Shown here: positions 1 through 5,669 of the stretch, in pieces
How positions within the stretch are numbered: the first letter of the stretch is position 1
Layout of the letters: the number at the start of each line of letters is the position of its first letter
Assembly (NCBI GenBank): GCA_041686955.1
Contig: JAWLCV010000070.1
Span: 1-21,301 of the forward strand
Reading direction: 5' to 3'
From: UBA7803 sp041686955
GTDB lineage: Bacteria; Pseudomonadota; Gammaproteobacteria; Pseudomonadales; Azotimanducaceae
DNA: 21,301 nt
The notes under the pieces: model-generated
The model's input: only the letters and a program-made list of their open reading frames with translations
Databases searched by the model: none
What the model was told of the DNA's origin: nothing
Translations under genes and position numbers: made by a program

Positions 1-74
1 AGCATGCGATACACGCCCGGCCGTTGCGGGAGCGTCTTCAGAAAGGCTTCGGAATCAAAGGCGGCCGCGGTCAT
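1..74 (-). CDS. uvrC: UvrC, excinuclease ABC subunit C (N-terminal part only)
   Basis: UvrC makes the dual incisions in nucleotide excision repair with UvrA and UvrB. Only the first 24 codons are in the window, and the gene runs off the left edge. Reading leftwards from the ATG at 74, the peptide contains FDSEAFLKTLPQRPGVYRM, which matches the start of UvrC, where a Phe-Asp pair precedes the GIY-YIG nuclease signature region ending in PGVYRM. The ATG lies 5 bases after the stop codon of a duplicated glycosylase gene end (stop at 80-82), the same spacing as in the second copy at 1993-2001, so the original gene order was glycosylase then uvrC. No strong ribosome binding site precedes it. A diverged, nonsense-mutated copy of this same start is at 1904-1993. 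The call rests on a short peptide, but the match is specific. Confidence 0.8.
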   Translation of the reverse strand, partial: MTAAAFDSEAFLKTLPQRPGVYRM

Positions 75-79
75 GGCCG

Positions 80-131
80 CTAACTATAGAGATGCGCCCG
101 GACCTCTTCCACATCGGTATCCAGCATGGCC
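80..131 (-). pseudogene. Orphan 3' end of uracil-DNA glycosylase gene
   Basis: Read on the minus strand, this piece encodes the last 16 or so residues of the glycosylase, ending VEEVRAHLYS and a TAG stop. The tail of the complete gene at 1999-2655 is identical apart from a few residues: AMLDTDVEEV here, AMLDGVVEEV there. Upstream of about 131 the similarity stops and the antitoxin promoter region begins, so this is a remnant, not a gene. It marks the inner left boundary of the inserted segment. Confidence 0.8.
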
Positions 132-151
132 AGGAGGGTATGTTATCCTCG

Positions 152-164
152 CGACTTCGAGTCG
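152..164. promoter_or_regulatory. Perfect dyad in antitoxin promoter region
   Basis: CGACT-TCG-AGTCG is a perfect 5-bp inverted repeat with a 3-base centre, 31 bases before the antitoxin ATG. Toxin-antitoxin operons are usually autorepressed by the antitoxin binding such dyads, so this is a reasonable operator candidate. It is short enough to occur by chance. Confidence 0.3.
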
Positions 165-194
165 TAGCGTGAGCCGCAAGACGAGGAAGCACCC

Positions 195-380
195 ATGCAA
201 ACAGCAAAGGAGCAGGCCAAGGCGCTGATCGACAAGCTCCCAGATCACGCCACGCTCAACGACATCATGTACGAGCTCTACGTGAAGCAGAAGATCGAGG
301 CCGGCATGCAAGCGTCCCGCGAGGGCCGTGTCACCTCCCATGCCGAGGTCAAGAAGCGCTATCTCGGCCGCGGAGATTAA
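195..380 (+). CDS. Small antitoxin-like protein of a ParE/RelE-type module
   Basis: A 61-residue, charged, helical protein with the pattern KALIDKLPDHATLNDIMYEL, then a segment rich in Lys, Glu and Arg (VKQKIEAGMQ, VTSHAEVKKR). This resembles the short antitoxins encoded immediately before RelE/ParE-family toxins. The ATG at 195 has a good Shine-Dalgarno sequence (GAGGA at 183-187, 7 bases upstream). The reading frame is intact. The gene just downstream is a broken ParE/RelE-like toxin in an overlapping frame, which supports the assignment. With its toxin dead, the protein may now only bind DNA, or could neutralise a related toxin elsewhere. The family assignment is from pattern recognition of the pair; no domain search was possible. 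Confidence 0.75.
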   Translation: MQTAKEQAKALIDKLPDHATLNDIMYELYVKQKIEAGMQASREGRVTSHAEVKKRYLGRGD

Positions 381-541
381 CTGGACCGATCCAGCCCTTG
401 ATGATCTCGACGCGATCTTTCGCTACATCGGCCGCAAAGCCCCCCGCATACGCCAAACACTTCGTTCAGCAGATCAATCAGCCGAAGAGTGAACTTCACG
501 CAGTAGGCCTAAGTCGCTTGCCCGTACGCCCAAGGATTTGA
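361..541 (+). pseudogene. Decayed ParE/RelE-family toxin
   Basis: Overlapping the antitoxin end in another frame is AEINWTDPALDDLDAIFRYI, a typical ParE/RelE toxin N-terminus. That frame stops at 488-490. In the next frame, from 443, the expected continuation PAYAKHFVQQINQ appears and runs to a stop at 539-541. The shift coincides with a run of six C at 440-445, so one extra base explains the break. No ATG, GTG or TTG start is visible in the first frame just upstream. Even with the frame restored the product would be about 59 residues against roughly 95 for the family, and similarity fades after INQ. The toxin is therefore inactivated by frameshift, missing start and missing C-terminus. Confidence 0.7.
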
Positions 542-733
542 TGCAGTTAATTCGAGGACCGAGACGGCTGGCGCCTGTCGGGCATAGTCCGATGGGGCAC
601 GCCCAAGGCCACATGTTCGGGCTCTCCGTGCCCCCCGGCAACTGTCGCGGCCGGCCCTACCTTCCCCTCTATCGCCGGTTCACCGAGCATGCCATCCGTT
701 CCGCCAGCTACGCCGGCTCCACCTGGGCCATCG
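542..733. other. Spacer without a recognisable gene
   Basis: 192 bases between the toxin remnant and the end of the GSCFA gene. A 70-codon open frame on the plus strand (538-750) has no recognisable protein pattern and no convincing ribosome binding site. No tRNA, terminator or transposon end was recognised. Confidence 0.5.
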
Positions 734-1813
734 TCACGACCCGTGGATGAACGTTTCTGAAAAGTTGCGCATTATGAACTCGACCATCCCGCGCTTTACG
801 TGCTGGCAGTCGTCCTCCCAGGCGCAAGCTCTCTCCGAATTTGTCACGATCTCATAGCTCGGGAAATAGTCAACGTCTTCATTGGCCTCAACGACCTCGT
901 CAACAGCCGATCTCAGTGTCGATTTTGAGTAAGAATTGGCCACAACAACATCTTTCCCCGTCCAAGTGGATTGAAGCGGCACGGGAGAAACCGTAAGCAC
1001 AATTTTTGGAGATCTAGCAGTAGCGGCCCGAACGATGGCAAGCAAACGATTCAACTCGTGCACAACGTCCCCGTGCCGAGCATTGTAAAAGCGGTACCGG
1101 TCCTTGTCAGATTTCAGGGATATCGGACTAGGCGGCTGGTTCAGCGGGAGTAGGGTCCTCTGGTCGACCCACGTCTCCGTCAGACCCAAGGTAAAGATGA
1201 TAACGTCAGCTTCTAGTATCCGTCTCGTGGCCTCTTTGATTCGCTCCCTGATGTACATCGCTGTAGCTTTATCCGTCGGATTGAGATGACTCGCTTGGGG
1301 GTCAAACCACTTCTCTCCGACTTGAATCAAGCCCTCCTCCGCAATGTCCATTCCGACTAGAGCCCGTTCCACTTCCACCCGCATTGAATGTACGTTGTAT
1401 TTGTTGAGCATTCCCCGGTCGAGGCGGTCTGGATGTTCAGTTCCCTCTGAAAAGCCATGGTAGTACTTCCGCTCAATGCCGTATCCTTTTGTGAGAACGG
1501 TAAAATCCTGCCGATCCAATTCGTCCTCAATCTCGCGGGCAAAGCACGAACCCATCGTGAAGACTCGTCCGCCTTGCCCTATCTTGAATTTGCTCTGATG
1601 GAAGACATGAAAGTAGCGGCCACTGTCGAAGCGCGATTTCGCAGATCCACGTTTGGAATTATTCCATAGCCTATGAGCATTTTTGTTCGATAGAGCAAAC
1701 GCTTCCGAGCCAGGAATCGACTGGTCGAATAAACTCACAATACTTGCCTTGGTGATATCAAATTGGTGGAATGGCCCCGCTAAGACTTGCTCACGTCCCT
1801 GCTTCCCCTCCAT
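734..1813 (-). CDS. GSCFA-domain protein
   Basis: A 359-residue protein carrying the family's name motif in VFTMGSCFAREIEDEL, followed by other GSCFA-family patterns: FTLGLTETWVD, TVSPVPLQSTW, VANSYSKSTLR and DYFPSYEI. GSCFA proteins (Pfam PF08885) are SGNH-hydrolase-like, are often found near glycan or capsule genes, and their substrates are mostly unknown. No signal peptide or membrane segment is visible, so a cytosolic location is likely. The ATG at 1813 lacks a visible Shine-Dalgarno sequence. Hand-counted lines give about 48-58% G+C, clearly below the flanking genes, which suggests acquisition from elsewhere. The gene sits inside the repeat-bounded insertion, convergent with the antitoxin/toxin pair. 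The reaction in this organism is unknown. Confidence 0.85.
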   Translation of the reverse strand: MEGKQGREQVLAGPFHQFDITKASIVSLFDQSIPGSEAFALSNKNAHRLWNNSKRGSAKSRFDSGRYFHVFHQSKFKIGQGGRVFTMGSCFAREIEDELDRQDFTVLTKGYGIERKYYHGFSEGTEHPDRLDRGMLNKYNVHSMRVEVERALVGMDIAEEGLIQVGEKWFDPQASHLNPTDKATAMYIRERIKEATRRILEADVIIFTLGLTETWVDQRTLLPLNQPPSPISLKSDKDRYRFYNARHGDVVHELNRLLAIVRAATARSPKIVLTVSPVPLQSTWTGKDVVVANSYSKSTLRSAVDEVVEANEDVDYFPSYEIVTNSERACAWEDDCQHVKRGMVEFIMRNFSETFIHGS

Positions 1814-1903
1814 TGTACAGGAGGTTTCACTCAGGCTAAGTAGAAGCTCGCCCTGCTCGAGTAGTCAAACCCCTAATAAGCGCGACGCTAGAGATTCGCC
1901 TTA

Positions 1904-1993
1904 CAGACCCTCGGCGTGGAGCACACGCTACACCCCCGGTCGCTGCGGGAGCGTCTTCAGAAAGGCTTCGGGATCAAAGGCGGCCGCGGTCAT
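1904..1993 (-). pseudogene. Duplicated, nonsense-mutated 5' end of uvrC
   Basis: On the minus strand the ATG at 1993 opens MTAAAFDPEAFLKTLPQRPGV, then a TAG at codon 22 where the intact copy (1-74) has TAT for Tyr. The frame continues RVLHAEGL before a TAA at 1901-1903, after which similarity to UvrC is lost. Of seven differences from the intact copy in the 24 shared codons, five are at third codon positions. This suggests the fragment derives from a diverged functional uvrC rather than from simple decay after duplication. Confidence 0.75.
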
Positions 1994-2050
1994 GGCCGCT
2001 AACTATAGAGATGCGCCCGGACCTCTTCCACAACCCCATCGAGCATGGCC
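1920..2050. repeat. Direct repeat, right copy (glycosylase 3' end + uvrC 5' end)
   Basis: Partner of the repeat at 1-131. Here the glycosylase end is the functional one, belonging to the full gene at 1999-2655, and the uvrC start is the dead one. The best-conserved core is 1944-2032. Confidence 0.9.
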
Positions 2051-2655
2051 TCGGTAAGGCGGCCGGTGTTGGTGTTCTGCCTGCTCGGATGGTAGGTGTC
2101 CGCCAGCAAGAGCCCCGGCGCTAGCCACGTGACCGCACCGTGGCGGAAGTCCGGCACCGGCCGCCCCAGGGCAGCGCCAACCGCCCGATGCGCCACCCGA
2201 CCGAGGGCCAGCACGCCGCGCGGACGGCGCAGCCCCGGCCGCCACAGCTCGGCGAGCTCCCGGGCCAGGTACCCGCGGCAGCGGTCGAGCTCCCCCGCCG
2301 TTGGGCGGTTCCCCGGCGGCAGGCAGCGGACGGCGTTGGTGATGCGCGCATCGCGCAACCGGGCCCGGGCTGGGTCCGCCGAAGTGGCGAAACCGGCGCG
2401 CGCCAGGGTGCGGAACAGGAAAGCGCCGCTGGCGTCCCCGGTGAACGGCCGTCCCGTGCGGTTGGCGCCGTGACGCCCCGGGGCGAGACCCACGATGAGC
2501 AACCGGGCGTCGCGCCGGCCCCAGGCCGGTACCGGGCCGCAGTGGTAATCGGGATGCTGCTCGCGCACCTGGTCGAGATGGGCCGCGAGCCGGGGACAGG
2601 CCCGGCAGCTCGCCAGGTCGCGCCTCGACCAGCTCTGCAGCGCGAGACCCGTCAC
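1999..2655 (-). CDS. Uracil-DNA glycosylase, family 5 (UDGb) type
   Basis: This 218-residue enzyme should excise uracil, and possibly other deaminated bases, from DNA to start base excision repair. Motif 1 is GLAPGRHGANRTGRPFTGD (56-74), ending in the Asp expected in UDGb enzymes. Motif 2 is YHPSRQNT (188-195). Four cysteines, C17, C20, C111 and C126, fit the 4Fe-4S cluster ligands of this superfamily. The GTG at 2655 is chosen because it has GGAGG just upstream and begins the normal family N-terminus. It overlaps the TGA of the upstream fusion gene (GTGA), implying translational coupling. The open frame extends further upstream to 3093, but that part overlaps the neighbour and has no family similarity. 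Downstream, uvrC was originally adjacent. Confidence 0.92.
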   Translation of the reverse strand: MTGLALQSWSRRDLASCRACPRLAAHLDQVREQHPDYHCGPVPAWGRRDARLLIVGLAPGRHGANRTGRPFTGDASGAFLFRTLARAGFATSADPARARLRDARITNAVRCLPPGNRPTAGELDRCRGYLARELAELWRPGLRRPRGVLALGRVAHRAVGAALGRPVPDFRHGAVTWLAPGLLLADTYHPSRQNTNTGRLTEAMLDGVVEEVRAHLYS

Positions 2656-4658
2656 CCGGCCTCCAGGGTCGGCTGACCGACCATCCGGACCGGTGACGTA
2701 GCCGATCGAGCCAAGGCGGCCAGATCTTCCGGACTGTAAGTCTCGGCGAGCTGGAGCTGATTTCCCCCTTCCCCTATGTTCACGGAGTAGAGGTTTACGA
2801 CCTGGCTGGCCGGGACCTGAGAGAAGTCGGGCCACACTGGCGCGACCTGCGCTACCAGAAACCCTTCCCGGTACGCGACTCGATTGAGCCAGATGTCGTC
2901 GGCCGTCGGACACTTGTGACTGAAAGCCGTGCCGTAGCGCTTCAGTTCGCGTAGGAATCGTGCGGGGTAGATCACGCCGCTCGCGCCGATGGCGAAATTC
3001 AGTGGGTGGGGCTCCGTGTCGGGCGCCGGCTCCCAGCTCCCGTAAGGCTCGAAGTGGTGGCCATTGAGCCGCATACGGCGTGCGCGGTGGCAATGAATGT
3101 AGCGCGGGTCACGTTCGTGAGCACGCGTCAGTGCCGCCAGCCAGTCCGGGGTGTAGATGATGTCGTCGTCCGCAGTGACCAGGGGGGCATCGAGCCGCGC
3201 TTCGGATGCAACATATGGATAGTACTTGGTGTGAGGGCCGAGATCCGTGGTGTAGCGAACCTCCAGCCCCCGGTCCTGCAGGCGCAGAAGACCATCGGGC
3301 AATGCCTTGTCGAATTCTTCATCGGACAACCACAGGACCATTCTCTTCGGCTTCAGCGCACCTCTGGCGATGGACTCGATGGCCAGGTGCGCCGAAGCAA
3401 TGCGCCTGGAATGGGACGTCATCGACACCACCGGACCCGCCGGGTCGAGGATCGACGCTCGGCCGCGCCGGTTCGCTCTCTGCAGCTGCAGGCGCCGCAG
3501 CAATGGCTTGATGGCCCGGATGTTTGCCTGCGCCGGCTTCATCACGATGTCCGTTTCCCTCCACAAACGCGTCGTCAGCGTCCAGCTGCGCCTCAATACG
3601 TCGCTCTTCGTGCGTGCGATCTCCGCATCACGTGCCTGCCGCAGGGACTCGAGCTGCTCCTCATTCACCTGACAAGCATTCGATACGAGCGCGCAGAGAT
3701 CGTAGAACTCGAGGGTCCCGAGCTTGTGCGTCGTAATCAGGACGTTCGTTCCCTGCTCGACGTGTATTCCCTTCATTCCTCCTTCACGGGCAGCGTACCG
3801 CCCCTTGTAGAACGTAGCGTCGTCCAGCAGCCGGAAGGAACGAGACGGCAGGTGGCGCTCTTCCCAGCCACCCGATGGCCTCTCGTAACGGTGAACGTAC
3901 GGGCTGGCCGCATCCGCCACATACACGTTCCCGTCGGCATCGAAACTCAGCCCGTGCGGACACACGCTTCCCATGAGAATCGAATCCGGCGCGGTGTGCC
4001 GATCCAGCTCCGGCGTGTTCCGGAACAGCTGGACCTCGCCCTGAACGTGATTGCTGACCGCGATCCACTGGCGGTCAGGGCTGAGACTGATGCCATCGGG
4101 AATCTGCAGGCTGTTCTCGATTCGAATCCCCTCGTTGACGATCCGGGAGGACTCGCCCAGCGTAACGACGTGGCTGGTGACGAAGTGCCACTGGTCGCTG
4201 CAGACAAAGGCCCGGTAGCGGTTGTCATCGATACCGTATGCCGCCACCGATCCTGGCGTCTTGACCACGGCATTCACGTAGCCCTTGCCGCTGACGACCA
4301 GCCGAGGATCGACGCGCGATTCGTGTCCGTCCGCTTCTGGTTCTGGGACCTCCACGAGAACGAGGTCGCCCCCTCGATTGCAGACCAGCAGATGATCGTT
4401 ATCCAGAAATGCACATCCGTGAGGCTGGGAGAATCTGTCGGACGACAACGCCACATAGCCGGTGACTCGAATGTCCGGCGCCCGGTATTGGCGGCGGACG
4501 ATGTCGAGCGAGAAGACGTAGACCTTGTTCCTGCTGAAGGCCGCGAGTGCCAGGCGAGACCCGTCGGCCGACACCGCAACGTCCTCGGTTCGCCCGATTT
4601 CATTCAACGCCGCCCTGACCGGCTGCGGAGTAGTGAATTCTATCCGACCGTTACCCAC
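2652..4658 (-). CDS. Beta-propeller/glycosyltransferase fusion protein
   Basis: A 668-residue two-part protein. Residues about 20-325 form repeated blades of the SMP-30/NHL/YncE kind, for example SADGSRLALAAFSRNKVYVF, PHGCAFLDNDHLLVCN, IPDGISLSPDRQWIAVSN and PHGLSFDADGNVYVAD. A charged linker (331-400) follows. Residues about 405-640 resemble GT-A glycosyltransferases: PVVSMTSHSRRI, KRMVLWLSDEEF, then the metal-binding TADDDIIYTPDWL with its Asp triplet at 497-499, and TADDIWLN near 585-592. No signal peptide or transmembrane segment is seen. The GTG at 4658 has GAGGAG 7 bases upstream. The TGA overlaps the glycosylase start by the GTGA arrangement, so the two form an operon. The acceptor and sugar are unknown; glycan synthesis with the propeller as a binding or scaffolding unit is inference. 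Confidence 0.8.
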   Translation of the reverse strand: MGNGRIEFTTPQPVRAALNEIGRTEDVAVSADGSRLALAAFSRNKVYVFSLDIVRRQYRAPDIRVTGYVALSSDRFSQPHGCAFLDNDHLLVCNRGGDLVLVEVPEPEADGHESRVDPRLVVSGKGYVNAVVKTPGSVAAYGIDDNRYRAFVCSDQWHFVTSHVVTLGESSRIVNEGIRIENSLQIPDGISLSPDRQWIAVSNHVQGEVQLFRNTPELDRHTAPDSILMGSVCPHGLSFDADGNVYVADAASPYVHRYERPSGGWEERHLPSRSFRLLDDATFYKGRYAAREGGMKGIHVEQGTNVLITTHKLGTLEFYDLCALVSNACQVNEEQLESLRQARDAEIARTKSDVLRRSWTLTTRLWRETDIVMKPAQANIRAIKPLLRRLQLQRANRRGRASILDPAGPVVSMTSHSRRIASAHLAIESIARGALKPKRMVLWLSDEEFDKALPDGLLRLQDRGLEVRYTTDLGPHTKYYPYVASEARLDAPLVTADDDIIYTPDWLAALTRAHERDPRYIHCHRARRMRLNGHHFEPYGSWEPAPDTEPHPLNFAIGASGVIYPARFLRELKRYGTAFSHKCPTADDIWLNRVAYREGFLVAQVAPVWPDFSQVPASQVVNLYSVNIGEGGNQLQLAETYSPEDLAALARSATSPVRMVGQPTLEAG

Positions 4659-4964
4659 CAGCTCTCTCCTCGGATTCTGCGAATTTTTCTCTAGATCGGC
4701 GATTCCAACTCCGAGCGCCGAGCGATCTCGAAAAGCCTACCCCGAAGCCTTGACAAGGGCCAGGTTCAGGAGGTCAGGACATCGCCGGAAACCTGACGCC
4801 AAAGGCGGCACCAACGGCCGGGTTAGGTAGGATTAAGTACGGTGCGGTTGTGTCGATGATACCGGTCAGATATAGCTCACTCGTAGACGGCTGCCGCTGA
4901 CAAGGTCGCGATGCCGTCTGTCATTCATTTCAGATTCATGACTACACGTGGGGAAGGGGGAACG
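4659..4964. other. Divergent intergenic region with candidate control signals
   Basis: 306 bases between the divergent fusion gene and lipoprotein gene. It holds a perfect 11-base palindrome, CCTTGACAAGG (4748-4758), which contains TTGACA on the plus strand and TTGTCA on the minus strand, so it could overlap -35 elements in both directions. No convincing -10 at standard spacing follows on either strand. A separate promoter-like pair closer to the lipoprotein gene is listed on its own. No RNA gene was recognised. Confidence 0.3.
4848..4876 (+). promoter_or_regulatory. Candidate promoter for the lipoprotein gene
   Basis: TTGTGT (4848-4853) and TATAGC (4871-4876) are separated by 17 bases, 88 bases before the lipoprotein ATG. 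Matches to the sigma-70 consensus are 3 of 6 and 4 of 6, so this is only a candidate. Confidence 0.25.
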
Positions 4965-5585
4965 ATGAAACATTCAATGCTGCTATGCCTGCTGGCCGTC
5001 TCGGGTTGCGCCGGTATGCAATACGGGCCGGAGTTCCAGGAGAACGCTGATTCTGTTGCGGGAGCTGTTGGCGCGATCAAGACGGCACTTTCGCTGGTTG
5101 ACGATGATCTCGAACATGCTGGGCTATCACTCTCTTCCGCTGTACTTACACTGAACACCAGCTATTCGGACCTGCAGGAATCGAAAGGCAAGGTCTTCAT
5201 CCTGGGCGGAACCGGAGTTCGGGGCATGGGGCAAACGAACAAGATTCAGGTGACGCTGGTCGGGGCTCAACCACGCATCGGCACAAACGCCGAACAATTC
5301 GATTCTGTTGATGAGAGGCTCGCCGCTGCCATCGCTTCGACCATAGACGGGATCTCAGGCGCGGACGGCGGTGCGGTACCATTGTTCCCAAAGGAGATAG
5401 TGATCGAACAGGCCCTCACTATACACAGCAAGGAAACTTCGACTGGCGAGTTGGAAGTCGAAGTGCTGCCGGTATCTTTCGGGATGACCGGAACAAAGGC
5501 GCGAGCCCAAGGCCACACGTTGAAAATTTCACTTGTTCCAAGAGGTGCGGTGCCAGGATATTCGGCACTACCTGGCGGCCAGTAA
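4965..5585 (+). CDS. Lipoprotein with two Trypco2-like repeats
   Basis: A 206-residue protein beginning with a lipoprotein signal peptide: a basic start, a hydrophobic core, and lipobox AVSGC with Cys15 as the lipidated residue. Ala at +2 predicts the outer membrane. The ATG at 4965 follows a purine-rich ribosome site (GGAAGGGGGAACG) and gives a proper signal peptide; the open frame begins earlier, at 4911, without one. The mature part has two similar units. Residues about 38-100 pass from a short helix to strands and end in KGKVFILGG then TNKIQVTLVG. Residues about 118-193 do the same and end in GELEVEVLPV then GHTLKISLVPR. This layout resembles the trypsin-co-occurring domain 2 (Trypco2) of predicted conflict systems. 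That assignment is tentative, and no partner protease is adjacent. The gene is monocistronic and separates the fusion gene from uvrY. Confidence 0.8.
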   Translation: MKHSMLLCLLAVSGCAGMQYGPEFQENADSVAGAVGAIKTALSLVDDDLEHAGLSLSSAVLTLNTSYSDLQESKGKVFILGGTGVRGMGQTNKIQVTLVGAQPRIGTNAEQFDSVDERLAAAIASTIDGISGADGGAVPLFPKEIVIEQALTIHSKETSTGELEVEVLPVSFGMTGTKARAQGHTLKISLVPRGAVPGYSALPGGQ

Positions 5586-5606
5586 GGTTACTCCGCCGTG
5601 CAAATG

Positions 5607-5637
5607 GGGGGATCCGCTGTGGAGGCGTTGATCCCCC
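5607..5637. terminator. Hairpin between convergent lipoprotein and uvrY genes
   Basis: GGGGGATC (5607-5614) pairs with GATCCCCC (5630-5637), and the stem can extend by an inner CGC/GCG across a small bulge. It lies 22 bases after the lipoprotein stop and 33 bases beyond the uvrY stop, a natural place for a bidirectional terminator. Neither side has a clear T tract, so the efficiency is uncertain. Confidence 0.5.
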
Positions 5638-5669
5638 TGCATTCGACAACGGGCTGTCGGTAGGCAGTC

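Larger units (their letters stand above)
1..131. repeat. Direct repeat, left copy (glycosylase 3' end + uvrC 5' end)
   Basis: This stretch aligns without gaps to 1920-2050 (offset 1919). Positions 25-113 match 1944-2032 at 88 of 89 bases, the only mismatch being at 53. Mismatches concentrate outside that core: six between 1 and 24, and five between 114 and 122. The repeat probably begins left of the window. In this copy the uvrC end is the intact one and the glycosylase end is the orphan fragment. Confidence 0.9.

Noticed and set aside
538..750. Small plus-strand open frame in the insertion
   Set aside because: No recognisable similarity, no good ribosome site, and it overlaps the end of the GSCFA gene.
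1818..1824. AGGAGG sequence near the GSCFA start as its ribosome site
   Set aside because: It lies on the plus strand; the gene is on the minus strand, where it reads CCTCCT.
1..2050. Composite transposon or IS with target-site duplication
   Set aside because: The repeats are gene-derived (~130 bp) and there is no transposase or terminal inverted repeat, so an IS interpretation does not fit.
3006..4694. Plus-strand open frame of 562 codons opposite the propeller-glycosyltransferase gene
   Set aside because: Arg/Val-rich shadow; the minus-strand protein has clear repeated blades and a DDD motif.
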